A DNA stretch of 64,000 nucleotides from positions 25,747,255-25,811,254 of the forward strand of contig CM046008.1 of NCBI GenBank assembly GCA_025175895.1. Reading direction: 5' to 3'. Of the stretch, positions 1-10,092 are shown piece after piece (position 1 is the first letter of the stretch; each line of letters starts with the position of its first letter). The notes below the pieces were generated by a model, which was not told where the DNA came from, did no database searches, and saw only the letters and a program-made list of their open reading frames with translations. This stretch comes from Wurfbainia villosa (taxonomy: Eukaryota; Streptophyta; Magnoliopsida; Zingiberales; Zingiberaceae). The position numbers and the translations under genes are program-made.

Positions 1-383
1 TTCGCGGAGGAAGGAAAGAGAGGTGATCACCATTGTCGTGACGATGATGACTTGGGGCAAGGCAAAAAAGGATCGGGAGAAGAGAAATGGCATCGCAGGT
101 GGGAGACACGACGGGAGTAGGGAAAAAGAAATTAAATCCCTAATTTTAAACCTATCTTTTAAATTAACATCAAAGCTTTATATTCTTAAGATTAATTAAC
201 TTAATCAAATCAAAATTTATCCCGAAATTATCGACTAAAATATTAATAAATAACTAATTCCTTTTAATAAAATAAATAAATTTATTTTATTTATTTCGAT
301 TTAAGTATATTATTTTTATTAAATTTTATATTTTATTTATTTATTTATTTAATTTTTAAAAAAAAAATCCCCAATATATTACA
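1..383 (-). mobile_element. Ty3/gypsy 3' LTR fragment (element H or a relative)
   Basis: This is the start (U3 side) of a minus-strand gypsy LTR cut by the window edge. Read on the minus strand it begins TGTAATATATTGGGG immediately after a purine tract, as a 3' LTR does. The part next to the boundary is very A/T-rich, while positions 1-130 are purine-rich. It lies next to a gypsy integrase C-terminus in the same orientation, which fixes its identity. The 5' LTR of the same element was not matched, so ownership by H is an inference. Confidence 0.7.
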
Positions 384-394
384 TTCTCCCCCAC
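384..394 (-). other. polypurine tract of gypsy element
   Basis: On the minus strand this reads GTGGGGGAGAA directly before the LTR start. The same sequence precedes both downstream LTRs of element G (51931-51941 and 58201-58211). It is the expected primer for plus-strand DNA synthesis. Confidence 0.75.
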
Positions 395-550
395 TAATAA
401 AAATTTGGTCCCCAAATTTCCTACACAAATATATAATGAGTAAGAAATAGCACACTCAAGTAGCACAATCTTGTTCCGCAATTGTCGTTCTTTGTGATCC
501 AGAATCCGTACCGGAACATTTTCATAAGTAGCATCAGGTTGAATGGAACC

Positions 551-1045
551 TCACACATCTGACAGAATATGTGTAGAGTCTGGCACATACTTCCTCAACA
601 TTGACACATGAAACACATCATGGATACCAGTCAAAGACGATGGTAGCACTAGGCAGTAAGCGACTGCTCCGATCCTCTCCAAAATCTCAAACGGACCAAT
701 GTACCTAGGAGCTAGCTTACCACGGAGTCCAAATCTCTTCACCCCTTTCGTGGGTGAAAATTGCAAGAATACATGGTCTCTAACAGAGAACTCTAGAGGT
801 CTCCGTCTCCGATCGGCATAACTCTTCTGACGATCCTGCGCCTCTGCCATCCTTCGTCTAATAGTACGGACCAACTCTGTCTCATGCTGAGCTCTTTGTG
901 GTCCTAGCAACTGGCCTCCCCAACCTCCTCCCAGAGGGTGGGTATCCGACACTGTCTACCATACTATGCTCCAAACGGTGCCATTTGGATAGTCGAATGA
1001 TAGCTGTTATTGTAGGCGAATTCCACTAAGGGCAAGTGGTCCTCC
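551..1045 (-). pseudogene. Ty3/gypsy integrase, C-terminal part
   Basis: Positions 551-952 on the minus strand encode a 133-residue open stretch ending in the gypsy integrase tail: KLAPRYIGPFEILERIG followed by a HDVFHVSMLRKYVPD motif. Upstream, 953-1045 still reads VEFAYNNSYHST, the end of the integrase core, with a stop codon between the two parts. Known role: integrase inserts the cDNA copy into the chromosome, and this tail is the GPY/F region. Everything upstream of it is eroded, so the gene is dead. It belongs to the oldest layer of the window and runs towards the LTR at 1-383. Confidence 0.85.
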
Positions 1046-1353
1046 CAACTGCCCCCGAAATCTATAATGATATGCTTCCACCTCCATTCCAGAATCAGAA
1101 TTTCCTGAAGCATCTCTTCCTTAAACTAATGCATCTTCGAAAACCACTATTCTCCTCGGAGTCAGAGACGATGAATTATCTTTTCACAAGAGAAGTTCAT
1201 CTACCGTCCAAAATCCACTCCACTACACACTCTATAAGTGCATGGGAGGCTATAGCGACCAAACTCCCTTGTTACAATCGTTCGGAGTAGCTATCCAGTA
1301 GCTAGCCAAAACCCCATGAGCATTCCTGCTCCTCACCTCTACAAAACATCATA
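1046..1353 (-). other. degraded gypsy pol, no domain readable
   Basis: The stretch lies between the integrase remnant and the insertion point of element A. It should belong to the same gypsy pol by position, but no frame gives a recognisable motif beyond the integrase core end. Nothing else was seen in it. Confidence 0.4.
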
Positions 1354-2325
1354 ATAACAGTTAGGTTGATCCGTGAGGGGAAACTTCGCTTCCCACTTTA
1401 ACTCGGTTGCTTGTTCATGGCGATCCCATCAATGTCCCCGGATTAAAAATTTAATCCTAGACAAAAGGGAACACTCAAGCAACCTTGTCATCGTCGTGCT
1501 ATTCGTTTAGAGAGGTCACTTGAACAAACTCATTGTTCAAGCGACCAACCTCTATTCTAGGAGTAGCCACGGAATAGACGATGTACAGAACATCGACTTT
1601 TGTGTTTATGTTCGGGATCCAAGTATTATTTAGCCACATACATAAAATAACAACCACATACATGCATATAATTGAAAAGCAATTATAAACATAATACAAA
1701 AGAACACTAATCAAAATAAACAAGATTATACCTCTTGTTATACCTCTTGATCTTCTATTGTATGTCCTTCCTCCTTTTGGATGTCGTGTGGGCGACGATC
1801 TTCCAAAAGTCGAAGCTCCTAGATCGCCAATCTTCCTTCCTTGTTCACTCAGAACAAAGGAAGATGATAAAACAAAACTCGTCTTCCTATCTAGAACCGG
1901 CCACCAAGTCAATAGACTCGATGTTGCCGCCGGCCAAGGAAGAGAACATGGAGTATAGGAACCGGCCAAAGGAGAATCAATGAGGGCATGGGCGCCGGCC
2001 AACACTTGGAGAAGAGAAAGGAAAGCAATCCTTCTCATTGTTGTCACCCAAACCCTAAACCTAGCTCTCCTAATTTATTGCCAAGGATAAAGGGAAGAAG
2101 AATAGGTTGAGCTCCGGCCAAGGTATAGGGAAGAAGGATAGGAGCCGGTCAAACCTTGGAAGAAGAAGAAAAGCTCTTCTCCTCATGTTGCCGCCCACAA
2201 CCAACACCCAAAACCATAACCCTAGCCGCCCACTTCTAATCCTAATCTAATTAGGATTGCTTGCCGCCCAAGGGAAGCAAACCCTAACCCTCATCCATCT
2301 TGTTACTGCCCACCCCTAATCCATC

Positions 2326-2333
2326 CTTTTATA
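2326..2333 (-). promoter_or_regulatory. TATA box in A 3' LTR
   Basis: The minus strand reads CTCTATAAAAGG here. The matching copy in the right LTR is at 17155-17162, and the same site in element C reads TATAAATA (30056-30063 and 39145-39152). The position between the tandem repeat and the telo-box-rich leader fits a core promoter. Confidence 0.7.
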
Positions 2334-2353
2334 GAGTTAGGGATAAGCCTTGT

Positions 2354-2488
2354 TTTAATCTCCACCATTGGTTCAAGGGATTTAATCTCAACCGTCGGAT
2401 CTAGAGATTTAATCTCAACCGTCGGATCTAGAGATTTAATCTCTACCGTTGAATCTAGAATTTTGTTTCTATCCATTGGATCTAAGAT
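2354..2488 (-). repeat. 27-bp tandem repeat, five units, in A 3' LTR
   Basis: Five adjacent 27-bp units start at 2354, 2381, 2408, 2435 and 2462. The two units at 2381 and 2408 are identical and the outer ones diverge. The repeat lies just upstream of the TATA box in element orientation, where enhancer repeats often sit. Related arrays occur at 17183-17317 and in both LTRs of C. Confidence 0.88.
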
Positions 2489-3390
2489 TCATGAGGTGTT
2501 AATAGGCTACAATAGGGACCATGAGGAGGAGTTGGATCTTGGTCACCCAATTGATCAAGCTCACATAAAGTCCGATCCATTAATGATTATCCATTCCACT
2601 AGAGGATTATCATTGATCTACCTCACCAACCCTCATAAGTTAATATGGGCTCCATATATTATATGTACATTTTCTCCCCGTGTTTAAGATCTCGAATGTC
2701 CATCGATTAATTAAGTTACTGATCATTAATTAATCAACATCTAACTCCATGAGTATTACCACTCAACTTTTTCATCATGCCGGACCAAGTCCACCTGCAG
2801 GGTTTACATGAAGAACCTTATGAGCTCCTCAAGGGGACATCATCATCCTAATATATAGGACACGGTTTCCTCCTATAATCAATGACACACCATATAAATA
2901 ATACCATTTCCCAACTTACCGAGCCTATCGATTTAATCTATAAATCTCGCTCATTGGTAAATCAAAGAAATGAATACTAAGTATATGTGCCCGTTATTAT
3001 ATCGGGATTAAGAGCATGTACAATATAATATCTAAGGTCCGATTCGATTATGTAGTCAGCAATAAATCGAATCACCTCTAAGTCGGTCCTGCTCAATACA
3101 CAGAAAGTGTATTGGTGTGATTTTATGGTCAAGACAAACCAATATCAAATCACACTACAACCATACTAATGGTTTGTACAAAATCATCTCGGTTGTGAGC
3201 CTTTACTTATACTTTACAAGGAGCCGATAACATGATCTCCCGTGTGACACCACACACCATATTATCTACAATGTAATATATTAGACAATATGCATAGCCA
3301 TAAAAATATGTAAATAATGATCATGTGATTCTTATTTCAAAAATTAAGATGTTCATACAAAAGATAGACTTTTCAGTATACATCCCAACA

Positions 3391-3528
3391 ATCTCACATT
3401 TATACTAAAAGACTATGCTGTCATCATACTGCCATACATCTGATTCCCCTTCCCTCCACATGCCAATCAAAGCTCTTGCTAGAAGGGCCTTAATGAAAAG
3501 GGTCTACCAGGTCATCCTCTGATGCAAT
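3391..3528 (-). other. element A pol end and decayed polypurine tract
   Basis: Next to the LTR the minus strand reads AAATGTGAGAT. The same place in C reads AAGTGGAAGAT. The primer tract is therefore recognisable but degraded. The rest is the untranslated tail of RNase H, still matching the C copy at 37979-38115. Confidence 0.6.
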
Positions 3529-4140
3529 CTAGGCGACAGCAACTTCTACCTCCTTTACGATTTCTCGTATCAGGTGGTACTTGCGCTCTATGCATTTACT
3601 TACCTTATGGACTCGTGGTTCCTTCGAGTTTGCAACTGCACCATTATTATCACAATAAATTGTGATAGTTCTGGGCAAATCAGGAATCACATCCAAGTCC
3701 ATCAGGAAGTTTTTGAGCCACACAGCTTCTTTGACCGCCTCAGAGGCTGTCACATACTCAGCTTCCATGGTGGAGTCCGCCACGCATTTCTTCTTGACAC
3801 TCCATACAATGGCTCCACCTCCCAAAGTAAACACAAAACATGAGGTAGACTTACTGTTATCCCTATGAGATTGGAAATCGGAATCCGTATAATCCACAGG
3901 GAGTAATTAGTCTTCCTGGTAAACTAGCATATAATCCCTAGTCCTTCTCAGGTACTTCAATATATGCTTTACTGCAGTCCAATGTCCCTGTCCTGGATTA
4001 CTCTGATATCTGCTGACCATGCCCACGACAAAGCAGATATCTGGTCTCGTACATAGCATCGCGTACATGAGGCTTCCTACTGCCAAAGCATAAGAAACCA
4101 CCTTCATCTCCTCTATCTCCTCAAATGTTCTAGGACACAT
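3529..4140 (-). pseudogene. element A RNase H
   Basis: Two minus-strand open pieces (3907-4140 and 3529-3897) make up the copia RNase H domain. The first has LMYAMLCTRPDICFVVGMVSRYQ, a standard RT-to-RNase-H linker. The second has TSCFVFTLGGGAIVW, then STMEAEYVTASEAVKEAVW and YCDNNGAVANSKEP, which carry RNase H acidic residues. Known role: removal of the RNA template during reverse transcription. A stop separates the pieces, so the enzyme cannot be made from this copy. The C homologue is at 35038-35249 plus 37783-38000. Confidence 0.85.
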
Positions 4141-4797
4141 CTCCTTAGATAAAGGAACTCAATGCCTAAAAGGTAGAAAACCTTTCTTGGAGTTTTGCAT
4201 GCTAAAACGATCCATAATCGTGTCTATGTATGAAGCTTGGGATAAGCACAACATCCTTTTCCTGCGATCCCTTATAACCTTGATCCCAAGGATGTGTCCC
4301 ACTTCTCCCAAGTCCTTCATATCAAACTGTTTGGACAACCATATCCTTACGTCCGATAACACCTTGATATTATTGTCAATCAACAAAATGTCATCTACGT
4401 ATAGTACAAGAAATATCACTACGTTTCCGTCACATCTTTTGTATACACAAGACTCATTCGGACTTTGAATAAATCCATAAGACTGGATTACCTCATTAAA
4501 TCGGATGTTCCAAGACCTCAAAGTTTGCTTCAATCCATAAATAGACCAATTAAGCTTATATACAAGATGCTCTTTGCCCTTCGCAATGAATTCCTCTGGT
4601 TGCTTCATATAGATGTCTTCCTCAAGACTTCCATTCAGGAAAGCTGTCTTGACATCCATCTGTCACACCTTATAATCCATATGAGCTGCTATGCATAAGA
4701 GAATCCGGATAGACTTAAGCATGGGTACCGACGAAAAGGTCTCCTCATAATCGATACCCTCTTTCTAAGTATACCCCTTCGCAACAAGTCTCACTTT
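4141..4797 (-). pseudogene. element A reverse transcriptase, 3' half
   Basis: The minus strand reads MDVKTAFLNGSLEEDIYMKQ, then KLNWSIYGLKQTLRSWN and LVLYVDDILLI, the copia RT core with its YVDD catalytic motif. The open piece is 4159-4659. Stops break the frame between it and the insertion point at 4797. The 5' half lies at 12959-13420, beyond element B. The ACTTT duplication (4793-4797 and 12954-12958) proves that B cut this gene in two. Confidence 0.88.
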
Positions 4798-5187
4798 TGT
4801 TAGGACCCTTGGAATGGCTAGAGGGGGGGGGTGATTAGCCTTTCTTCTTTTCTACAAGAAATGTTAGCGGAAGCAATACAAAATATAAACACAAATCAAA
4901 GCAAGAACAAGGCTAACACCCGATGTACGTGGTTCGGAGATGACGCTCCTACTCCACGGCAATCCGTAAGGTGGATTAGCCCTAATCAACCTTCACTAGA
5001 ACCTCCTTTGGATGAACCAAGGTAGAGAAACCTTTCTTACAATGCTCTCCTCTTCTTTACAATGATGGATGATCAAGAACAAGAGAAGAGGTGGATTTAA
5101 ATCACTAAAAACACTTGGAAGGCTTGGTGAGCACGAGAGTATAGTTAGGAGCAAGAGCACTAGCTTCACCAAGCTCCCCATGGCCCC

Positions 5188-5195
5188 TTTTTATA
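5188..5195 (-). promoter_or_regulatory. TATA box in B 3' LTR
   Basis: The minus strand reads CTTCTATAAAAAGGGG. The copy in the 5' LTR is at 12146-12153. The palindrome cluster lies directly upstream of it. Confidence 0.75.
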
Positions 5196-5204
5196 GAAGA
5201 GGGG

Positions 5205-5540
5205 CTGTTTTTTCCGTTGGCGTCGACATCGGTGATGCATGCCATCGATCATCGCCGCCAACGGCTCAAACGCGATCTCCGCGAGATTCGTAGCCGCATT
5301 TCCAACGGTCGGTGATCGGTCGATGATCCTCCATCATCGTGATGGGGTGATCACCGAGTGATCAAGCGGCGATCGAGTGAGACTACATTCGTGGCGATAT
5401 TTCCCTTCCGATCGATGCCCTTGGCGGTCCGATCGATCGCAAAGATCGGGCCGATCGCTCGATCAAGGATCTGATCGATGGTCGTGGTTTCACCGACCAA
5501 CGCCGATCGGCCGATACGACATCGATCGATACTCATCAAG
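5205..5540 (-). repeat. GATCG palindrome cluster in B 3' LTR
   Basis: The block is dense in short self-complementary words such as CGATCG, GATCGATC and GATGATC, immediately upstream of the TATA box in element orientation. It differs from its partner at 12165-12500 by numerous indels and substitutions, although flanking LTR sequence is almost unchanged. Palindrome-rich LTRs are a described feature of Sireviruses, and a regulatory role is an inference. Confidence 0.75.
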
Positions 5541-5987
5541 TATGAGTAATTCATACTTGATTTTATGCCCTAGACCTAGACTCAACCTTCTAGCTCCTCA
5601 ATAAGCCTTGCGCCTTCAGGATCCCTCCGAGTCCGTGACTTGTTCATCCTTTGCGCTTTGCTTCCAAGAGCTTCCTTCGGTTTCGTCATGTCTTGGGTTG
5701 CCAAATGCTTGGACTTTACGCCGCTAAGACTACAAGCTTGGACTTATGCTGCCAAGACTTTACTTTGGACTTCCTTTGCCAAGGTTCACTTTGGACTTTA
5801 TGCTGCCAAGACTACAAGCTTGGTCTTATGCCGCCAAGTCCATCCCTTGGACTTCCTTTGCCAAGATCATACTTGGATTTCCCTGTCACTTAAACACATT
5901 CGTAATTTGATCACAAGATATTGCCTAACTTAGATGATTAGCCAAACATCAAAACATATAAATGCTTGGAGCATTGTTGCACCAACA

Positions 5988-6001
5988 ATCTCCCCCTTTT
6001 T
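5988..6001 (-). other. element B polypurine tract
   Basis: The minus strand reads AAAAAGGGGGAGAT directly before the LTR start TGTTGGTGC. This is the plus-strand primer site. Three more GGGGGAG tracts follow inside the 3' untranslated region. Confidence 0.9.
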
Positions 6002-6992
6002 GATGTTTGACAATCATTTAAGTTAGGTCTTTAAAGATACACACATAATCATCTAACTTAAGCATTCCTTCTCCCCCTTTGACATACATCAAAAAGAGAA
6101 GGATGAAAGAATTAAGAATGTTGGATCTTGGACTAAGGTATTAGATTGAAATTAAGCTCCCCCTTAATCCAAGATAGGATGTAAATTACATTTGAAGCAA
6201 AGCATAATCTAAAATTCAAAAGTTAAATCCTAACTTTGCACCAACAATGGTTTTGGGGATAAAAGGATAGAATTTATTGAAACTCCCCCTAAACCACTGT
6301 ATTAAGCAGTCCTAAAGCTCGTTTATACGCAATATTATCATACTAGAGTGTTAGGACATCAAAAATACATCAAATATCAGAAAATGGAGCTTATTATCAG
6401 AAAACCCAGTGTATCGATCATTGGTATACGAATCGATCATTCTATGCACGAAATCGAAATTTCAACTTTTCACATTTTCGTAAATGGTAGAAATTCCAAA
6501 AATCTCGAAAAATCACGAAATTTTGCGTACACATTTCTGAAATCATACTTTAATAAGGAAAAATAATTTGAAAAATATATGTTTTCCAGATTTCAAGATT
6601 GATATAAATTTGGAAACTTACAAAAGTTCTAAAGAATTTTCAAACTTTGTATCACTTTTGTGATTCACTTGAAAATTGTTTTCCAAAATATAATGAAATA
6701 GTTTAAAATATATATAATTTGGAATTTTCAACCATGTTCTTAGAGCTATGTACTCATTACTTGAATACAAGCCTTCCCAATGGTTGGTCCATAAGGTATT
6801 TATGTCTCTAGGTGTGTCATTGGCTCATAGTAATGCATCATAACAAGCATGATGAGTCAAGTACACCTTCCCTATCATCTCACATGGTTCTAAGTATCTC
6901 AATACAAAAATCAAGGTTTCTTAAAGCTTTTTGTGAGATGTATCAAGGTATAAAGATAACATATAAACATGGGATCATGCAAACCTAGAATT
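6002..6992 (-). other. element B 3' untranslated region with extra purine tracts
   Basis: About 1 kb lies between the RNase H stop and the polypurine tract. Purine tracts (plus strand CTCCCCC) recur near 6071-6079, 6157-6165 and 6283-6290. The remainder is A/T-rich and non-coding; an open stretch at 6348-6566 shows no domain. Confidence 0.75.
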
Positions 6993-7580
6993 TTACTCTA
7001 CAAAGCACATACCAAGCTCTCTCCTTAAAGATGAAAATTCATTTTCGGGAAGAGCTTTGGTGAAGATATCGGCAAGGTTGGACTTAGATTCTACATAATT
7101 AAGTTCAATGTCCCCTCTTGCCACATGATCTCTTATGAAGTGATGTTTCACTTCAATGTGCTTGGTCCTAGAGTGATGTACCGGATTTTTGGTCAAGTTG
7201 ATGGTACTCACATTATCACAATAAACTTTAATGTTAGAGTAGTGTAGCTCATAGTCCACAAGAGTATGCCTCATCCAAAGTAATTGAGCTACACAACCAC
7301 CCATAGCCACATATTCGGCTTCGGTGGTTGATAAAGCAACACAATATTGCTTCCTACTACTCCAACTAACTAGGGAGGGCCCAAGAAATTGACATCCACC
7401 ACTAGTACTTTTCCTATCCAATTTGCACCCGGCATAATCGAAATCGATATAACCAAGTAATTCAAATGACCTAGTCCTAGGATACCAAAGTCCTACATTT
7501 AGGGTGCCTTTAATATACCTTAATATTCTTTTGACGGCTACCAAATGTGATTCTTTTGGCACAAGATTGGTATCTTGCAC
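6993..7580 (-). CDS. element B RNase H (shifted frame)
   Basis: The 195-residue open stretch encodes copia RNase H: AVKRILRYIKGTLNVGLWY near residue 20, then a DYAGCKLDRKSTSGG motif, STTEAEYVAMGGCVAQ, YCDNVSTINLTKNP, and a C-terminus with DIFTKALPENEFSSLRRELG. It is out of frame with RT; the shift falls near 7565-7580, just after MCARYQ in RT. The domain itself is continuous to its own stop. In a working element it would be the C-terminal part of one gag-pol polyprotein, so this single shift would disable it. Confidence 0.9.
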   Translation of the reverse strand: MQDTNLVPKESHLVAVKRILRYIKGTLNVGLWYPRTRSFELLGYIDFDYAGCKLDRKSTSGGCQFLGPSLVSWSSRKQYCVALSTTEAEYVAMGGCVAQLLWMRHTLVDYELHYSNIKVYCDNVSTINLTKNPVHHSRTKHIEVKHHFIRDHVARGDIELNYVESKSNLADIFTKALPENEFSSLRRELGMCFVE

Positions 7581-9654
7581 ACATACCTACCGCAAATAAA
7601 ATGTCGGGTCTACTAGCGGTTAGGTATAGTAAACTACCAATCATACTCCTATAAAGTTTAAGATCAATTGATTTACCTTCATGATCACTATCTATCCTAG
7701 TGCTAGTGGTCATAGGAGTGGTTACAATTTTGGCATTTTCCAAACCAAATTTCTTGATCATTTCATTTGCATATTTAGTTTGATAAATATGAATACCCTC
7801 ATTGGTTTGTTTGACTTGTAAGTCTAGGAAAAAGGTAAGCTCTCCAACCAAACTCATTTCAAATTCATTTTCCATATTTTTTATAAAGTCTTGAAGAAGA
7901 TCATCATTTGTTGACTCAAAGATGATATCATCAACATATACTTGGGCTATGAATATATCTTTTAACGTTGACTTTATAAACAAAGTTTGATCTACTTGAC
8001 CTCTTCTAAAATCCTTAGAAATCAAGAATGATGACAATCTTTCATACCATGCCCGGGGAGCTTGTTTTAACCCATATAATGCTTTCCTAAGCTTACATAC
8101 ATGATTTGGATAATCTATGTTCTCAAATCCGGATGGTTGCTCTACATATACTTCCTCCTTAATAAAACCATTTAAGAATGCCGATTTAACATCCATTTGG
8201 TAAAGTTTAAATTCCATGTAGGAAGCATACCCTAAGAGAATCCTAATAGATTCTAACCTTGCAACCGGGGCATAAGTCTCATCATAGTCAAGCCCCTCAA
8301 CTTGATTGAATCCCCTAGCAACCAACCTAGCTTTATTTCTAGTGATATTTCCTTGATCATCTAGCTTATTCCTAAAGACCCATCTTGTAGTAATTATGGT
8401 GCTATCATTGGGTCTAGGTACTAATTCCCACACTTGACTTCTCTCAAATTGAGCCAATTCATCTTGCATTGCCAAAATCCAATCCGGATCATGTAGTGCA
8501 TCATTGATCGATTTGGGCTCAATTTGTGAGATAAGAGCAACTTGACTAGTAGGAGGTCTATGAAATGACCTAGTTCTTACTCCTTGAGATAGATCTCCTA
8601 CTACTTGGTCAAGTGGATGATCTTGATGAATTCTTAGGTTTCTAGAAGGGGTTTCAATTTGATCATTGTTATCTTCCACCCTTCTTTCATCATCGGAGTC
8701 TCCTCTTCCTCCCCCTTGATCATTACCCCTAATGGTCAAATTTTGCAGTTTTTGGGTAATTTCTTGATTATTGTCATTAATATCTTTATCAATGGAGGAC
8801 TTTCTAGGGTAGGTACTAGTAGTTTCATCAAATTGAACATTGGAAGACTCCTCAATTCCTTTGGTTCTCTTATTGTAGACTCTATACCCTCTACTTGTGG
8901 ATGAGTATCCAACTAGGATTCCCTCATCCGCTTTTGATTCAAATTTTCCTAAGTTGTCTTTGGTGTTTAGAATATAAACTTTACATCCAAAGACTTTGAA
9001 ATAATGAATTGTGGGTATAGTCCCATTCCATAATTCAAATGGTGTTTTTCCTAAAAACCTATGGATTTGAACCCTATTTTGGATATAGCAAGCGGTATTA
9101 ACCACTTCCGCCCACAAGTAGCTAGGTAGAGAATATGCATTAAGCATAGTCCTAGCCGCCTCTTGTAGGGCACGATTTCTCCTTTCCACCACCCCATTTT
9201 GTTGGGGTGTTTTGGGACAAGAGAACTCATGCTTGTACCCTTGCTCTAAACAAAATTGTGAAAATTTTAGGTTTTCAAATTCACTACCATGATCACTACG
9301 GATCCGGTTGATTTTGAGACTCTTTTCATTTTCAACCCTTTTACTAAATCCTATGATTATTTCTAAGGTATCATCCTTATGTTTCATAAAATAGACCCAA
9401 GTATACCTAGAAAAATCATCTACTATAACCAAACAATATTTATTACCATTTAAAGATGGAGTACTATGGCAATCAAATAAGTCAAGATGCAATAATTCTA
9501 ATGGTAAAGAGGTATTGGTTAGAGTTTTACCTTTGTGTGATGCCTTTGTTTGTTTTCCTTCTTGGCATGCATCACACAATTTGTTCTTGACATACTTGAT
9601 CTTTGGTAGCCCTTTGACCAACTCCATCTTGGCTACCTTGGCTATGTTTTTCAT
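7510..9654 (-). CDS. element B integrase and reverse transcriptase
   Basis: This 714-residue open stretch begins inside the integrase zinc-binding region (CDACQEGKQ). The integrase catalytic residues are visible: Asp at about 58, Asp 121 in RSDHGSEF and Glu 157 in NGVVERRN, a 35-residue spacing. Asp/Glu-rich linker follows, then RT from about residue 380 with RWVFRNKLDDQGN, QMDVKSAFLNG, ALYGLKQAPRAWYERL and VYVDDIIF (YVDD near 573-576). It reads in frame with protease except for one TGA at 9679-9681. It ends at a frameshift before RNase H. Integrase joins the cDNA to the chromosome and RT makes that cDNA. Confidence 0.95.
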   Translation of the reverse strand: MKNIAKVAKMELVKGLPKIKYVKNKLCDACQEGKQTKASHKGKTLTNTSLPLELLHLDLFDCHSTPSLNGNKYCLVIVDDFSRYTWVYFMKHKDDTLEIIIGFSKRVENEKSLKINRIRSDHGSEFENLKFSQFCLEQGYKHEFSCPKTPQQNGVVERRNRALQEAARTMLNAYSLPSYLWAEVVNTACYIQNRVQIHRFLGKTPFELWNGTIPTIHYFKVFGCKVYILNTKDNLGKFESKADEGILVGYSSTSRGYRVYNKRTKGIEESSNVQFDETTSTYPRKSSIDKDINDNNQEITQKLQNLTIRGNDQGGGRGDSDDERRVEDNNDQIETPSRNLRIHQDHPLDQVVGDLSQGVRTRSFHRPPTSQVALISQIEPKSINDALHDPDWILAMQDELAQFERSQVWELVPRPNDSTIITTRWVFRNKLDDQGNITRNKARLVARGFNQVEGLDYDETYAPVARLESIRILLGYASYMEFKLYQMDVKSAFLNGFIKEEVYVEQPSGFENIDYPNHVCKLRKALYGLKQAPRAWYERLSSFLISKDFRRGQVDQTLFIKSTLKDIFIAQVYVDDIIFESTNDDLLQDFIKNMENEFEMSLVGELTFFLDLQVKQTNEGIHIYQTKYANEMIKKFGLENAKIVTTPMTTSTRIDSDHEGKSIDLKLYRSMIGSLLYLTASRPDILFAVGMCARYQSCAKRITFGSRQKNIKVY

Positions 9655-9678
9655 GTTGATATGCCCTAATCTTCTATG

Positions 9679-10077
9679 TCATAGCCAACTTTCCTCTTCT
9701 TTTGCAACAAAACACTTAGTAGAAATGTTAGAAGCATATGAAAGATCAACATAATAGATGTTTGATTTCCTATATCCAACTAACATACAATCATTTAATT
9801 CCTTGTGTCTAATCATGCATTTAGAGGATTCAAAAGAGACATGATAGTTTGCATCACAAAATTGACTAACACTTAATAAATTAAATTTCATGTTTTCAAC
9901 TAGCAATACTTTGTGAATAACAATTTTAGGGGATACCTCAATTGTACCTCTACCTAATATCTTGAGTTTTCCACTATTCCCAAAAGACACTGCTCCCTTC
10001 TTCACATATTTAATTGTGGAGAACTTGCTCACATCCCCGGTCATATGTGTTGAGCAACCGCTATCCACAATCCACAT
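9679..10077 (-). CDS. element B protease region
   Basis: The open stretch starts MWIVDSGCSTHMTGD, the copia aspartic protease active site (DSG), and continues through NLLSVSQFCDANYHVSFE to EEESWL, the pre-integrase region. It is in the same frame as gag upstream and integrase downstream. A TAG at 10093-10095 separates it from gag and a TGA at 9679-9681 from integrase. The protease normally cuts the polyprotein. The Met shown is only the first in the open stretch; translation would be expected to come through from gag. Confidence 0.9.
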   Translation of the reverse strand: MWIVDSGCSTHMTGDVSKFSTIKYVKKGAVSFGNSGKLKILGRGTIEVSPKIVIHKVLLVENMKFNLLSVSQFCDANYHVSFESSKCMIRHKELNDCMLVGYRKSNIYYVDLSYASNISTKCFVAKEEESWL

Positions 10078-10092
10078 ATCTCGCTCTCCTAC

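Larger units (their letters stand above)
1359..3390 (-). repeat. element A 3' LTR
   Basis: This is the left LTR, 2032 bp, ending in ATCCCAACA on the plus strand and closely matching 16183-18219. On the minus strand it holds a TATA box, a five-copy 27-bp tandem repeat just upstream of it, and telo-box-like AAACCCTAA motifs downstream. Open frames inside it (for example 1499-2047) are not domain-bearing and are not treated as genes. Confidence 0.93.
4798..5987 (-). repeat. element B 3' LTR
   Basis: This 1190-bp LTR starts TGTTAGG and ends CCAACA on the plus strand. Outside one block (about 5205-5540) it is nearly identical to 11760-12953; that block differs by many small changes. A repeated motif around 5690-5880 (accented by CCAAGACT and CTTTGCCAAG) gives open frames that carry no known domain. 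Confidence 0.95.

Noticed and set aside
2200..2300. Interstitial telomere repeat
   Set aside because: Only isolated CCCTAAC-type words are present, not a tandem run.
4187..4468. Plus-strand open frames opposite the RT of A and elsewhere (for example 8659-8904, 10934-11146)
   Set aside because: They are antisense shadows of copia domains.
5640..5933. Overlapping open frames in B LTRs (also 12574-12894)
   Set aside because: They arise from a short internal repeat in all three plus-strand frames, antisense to the element.
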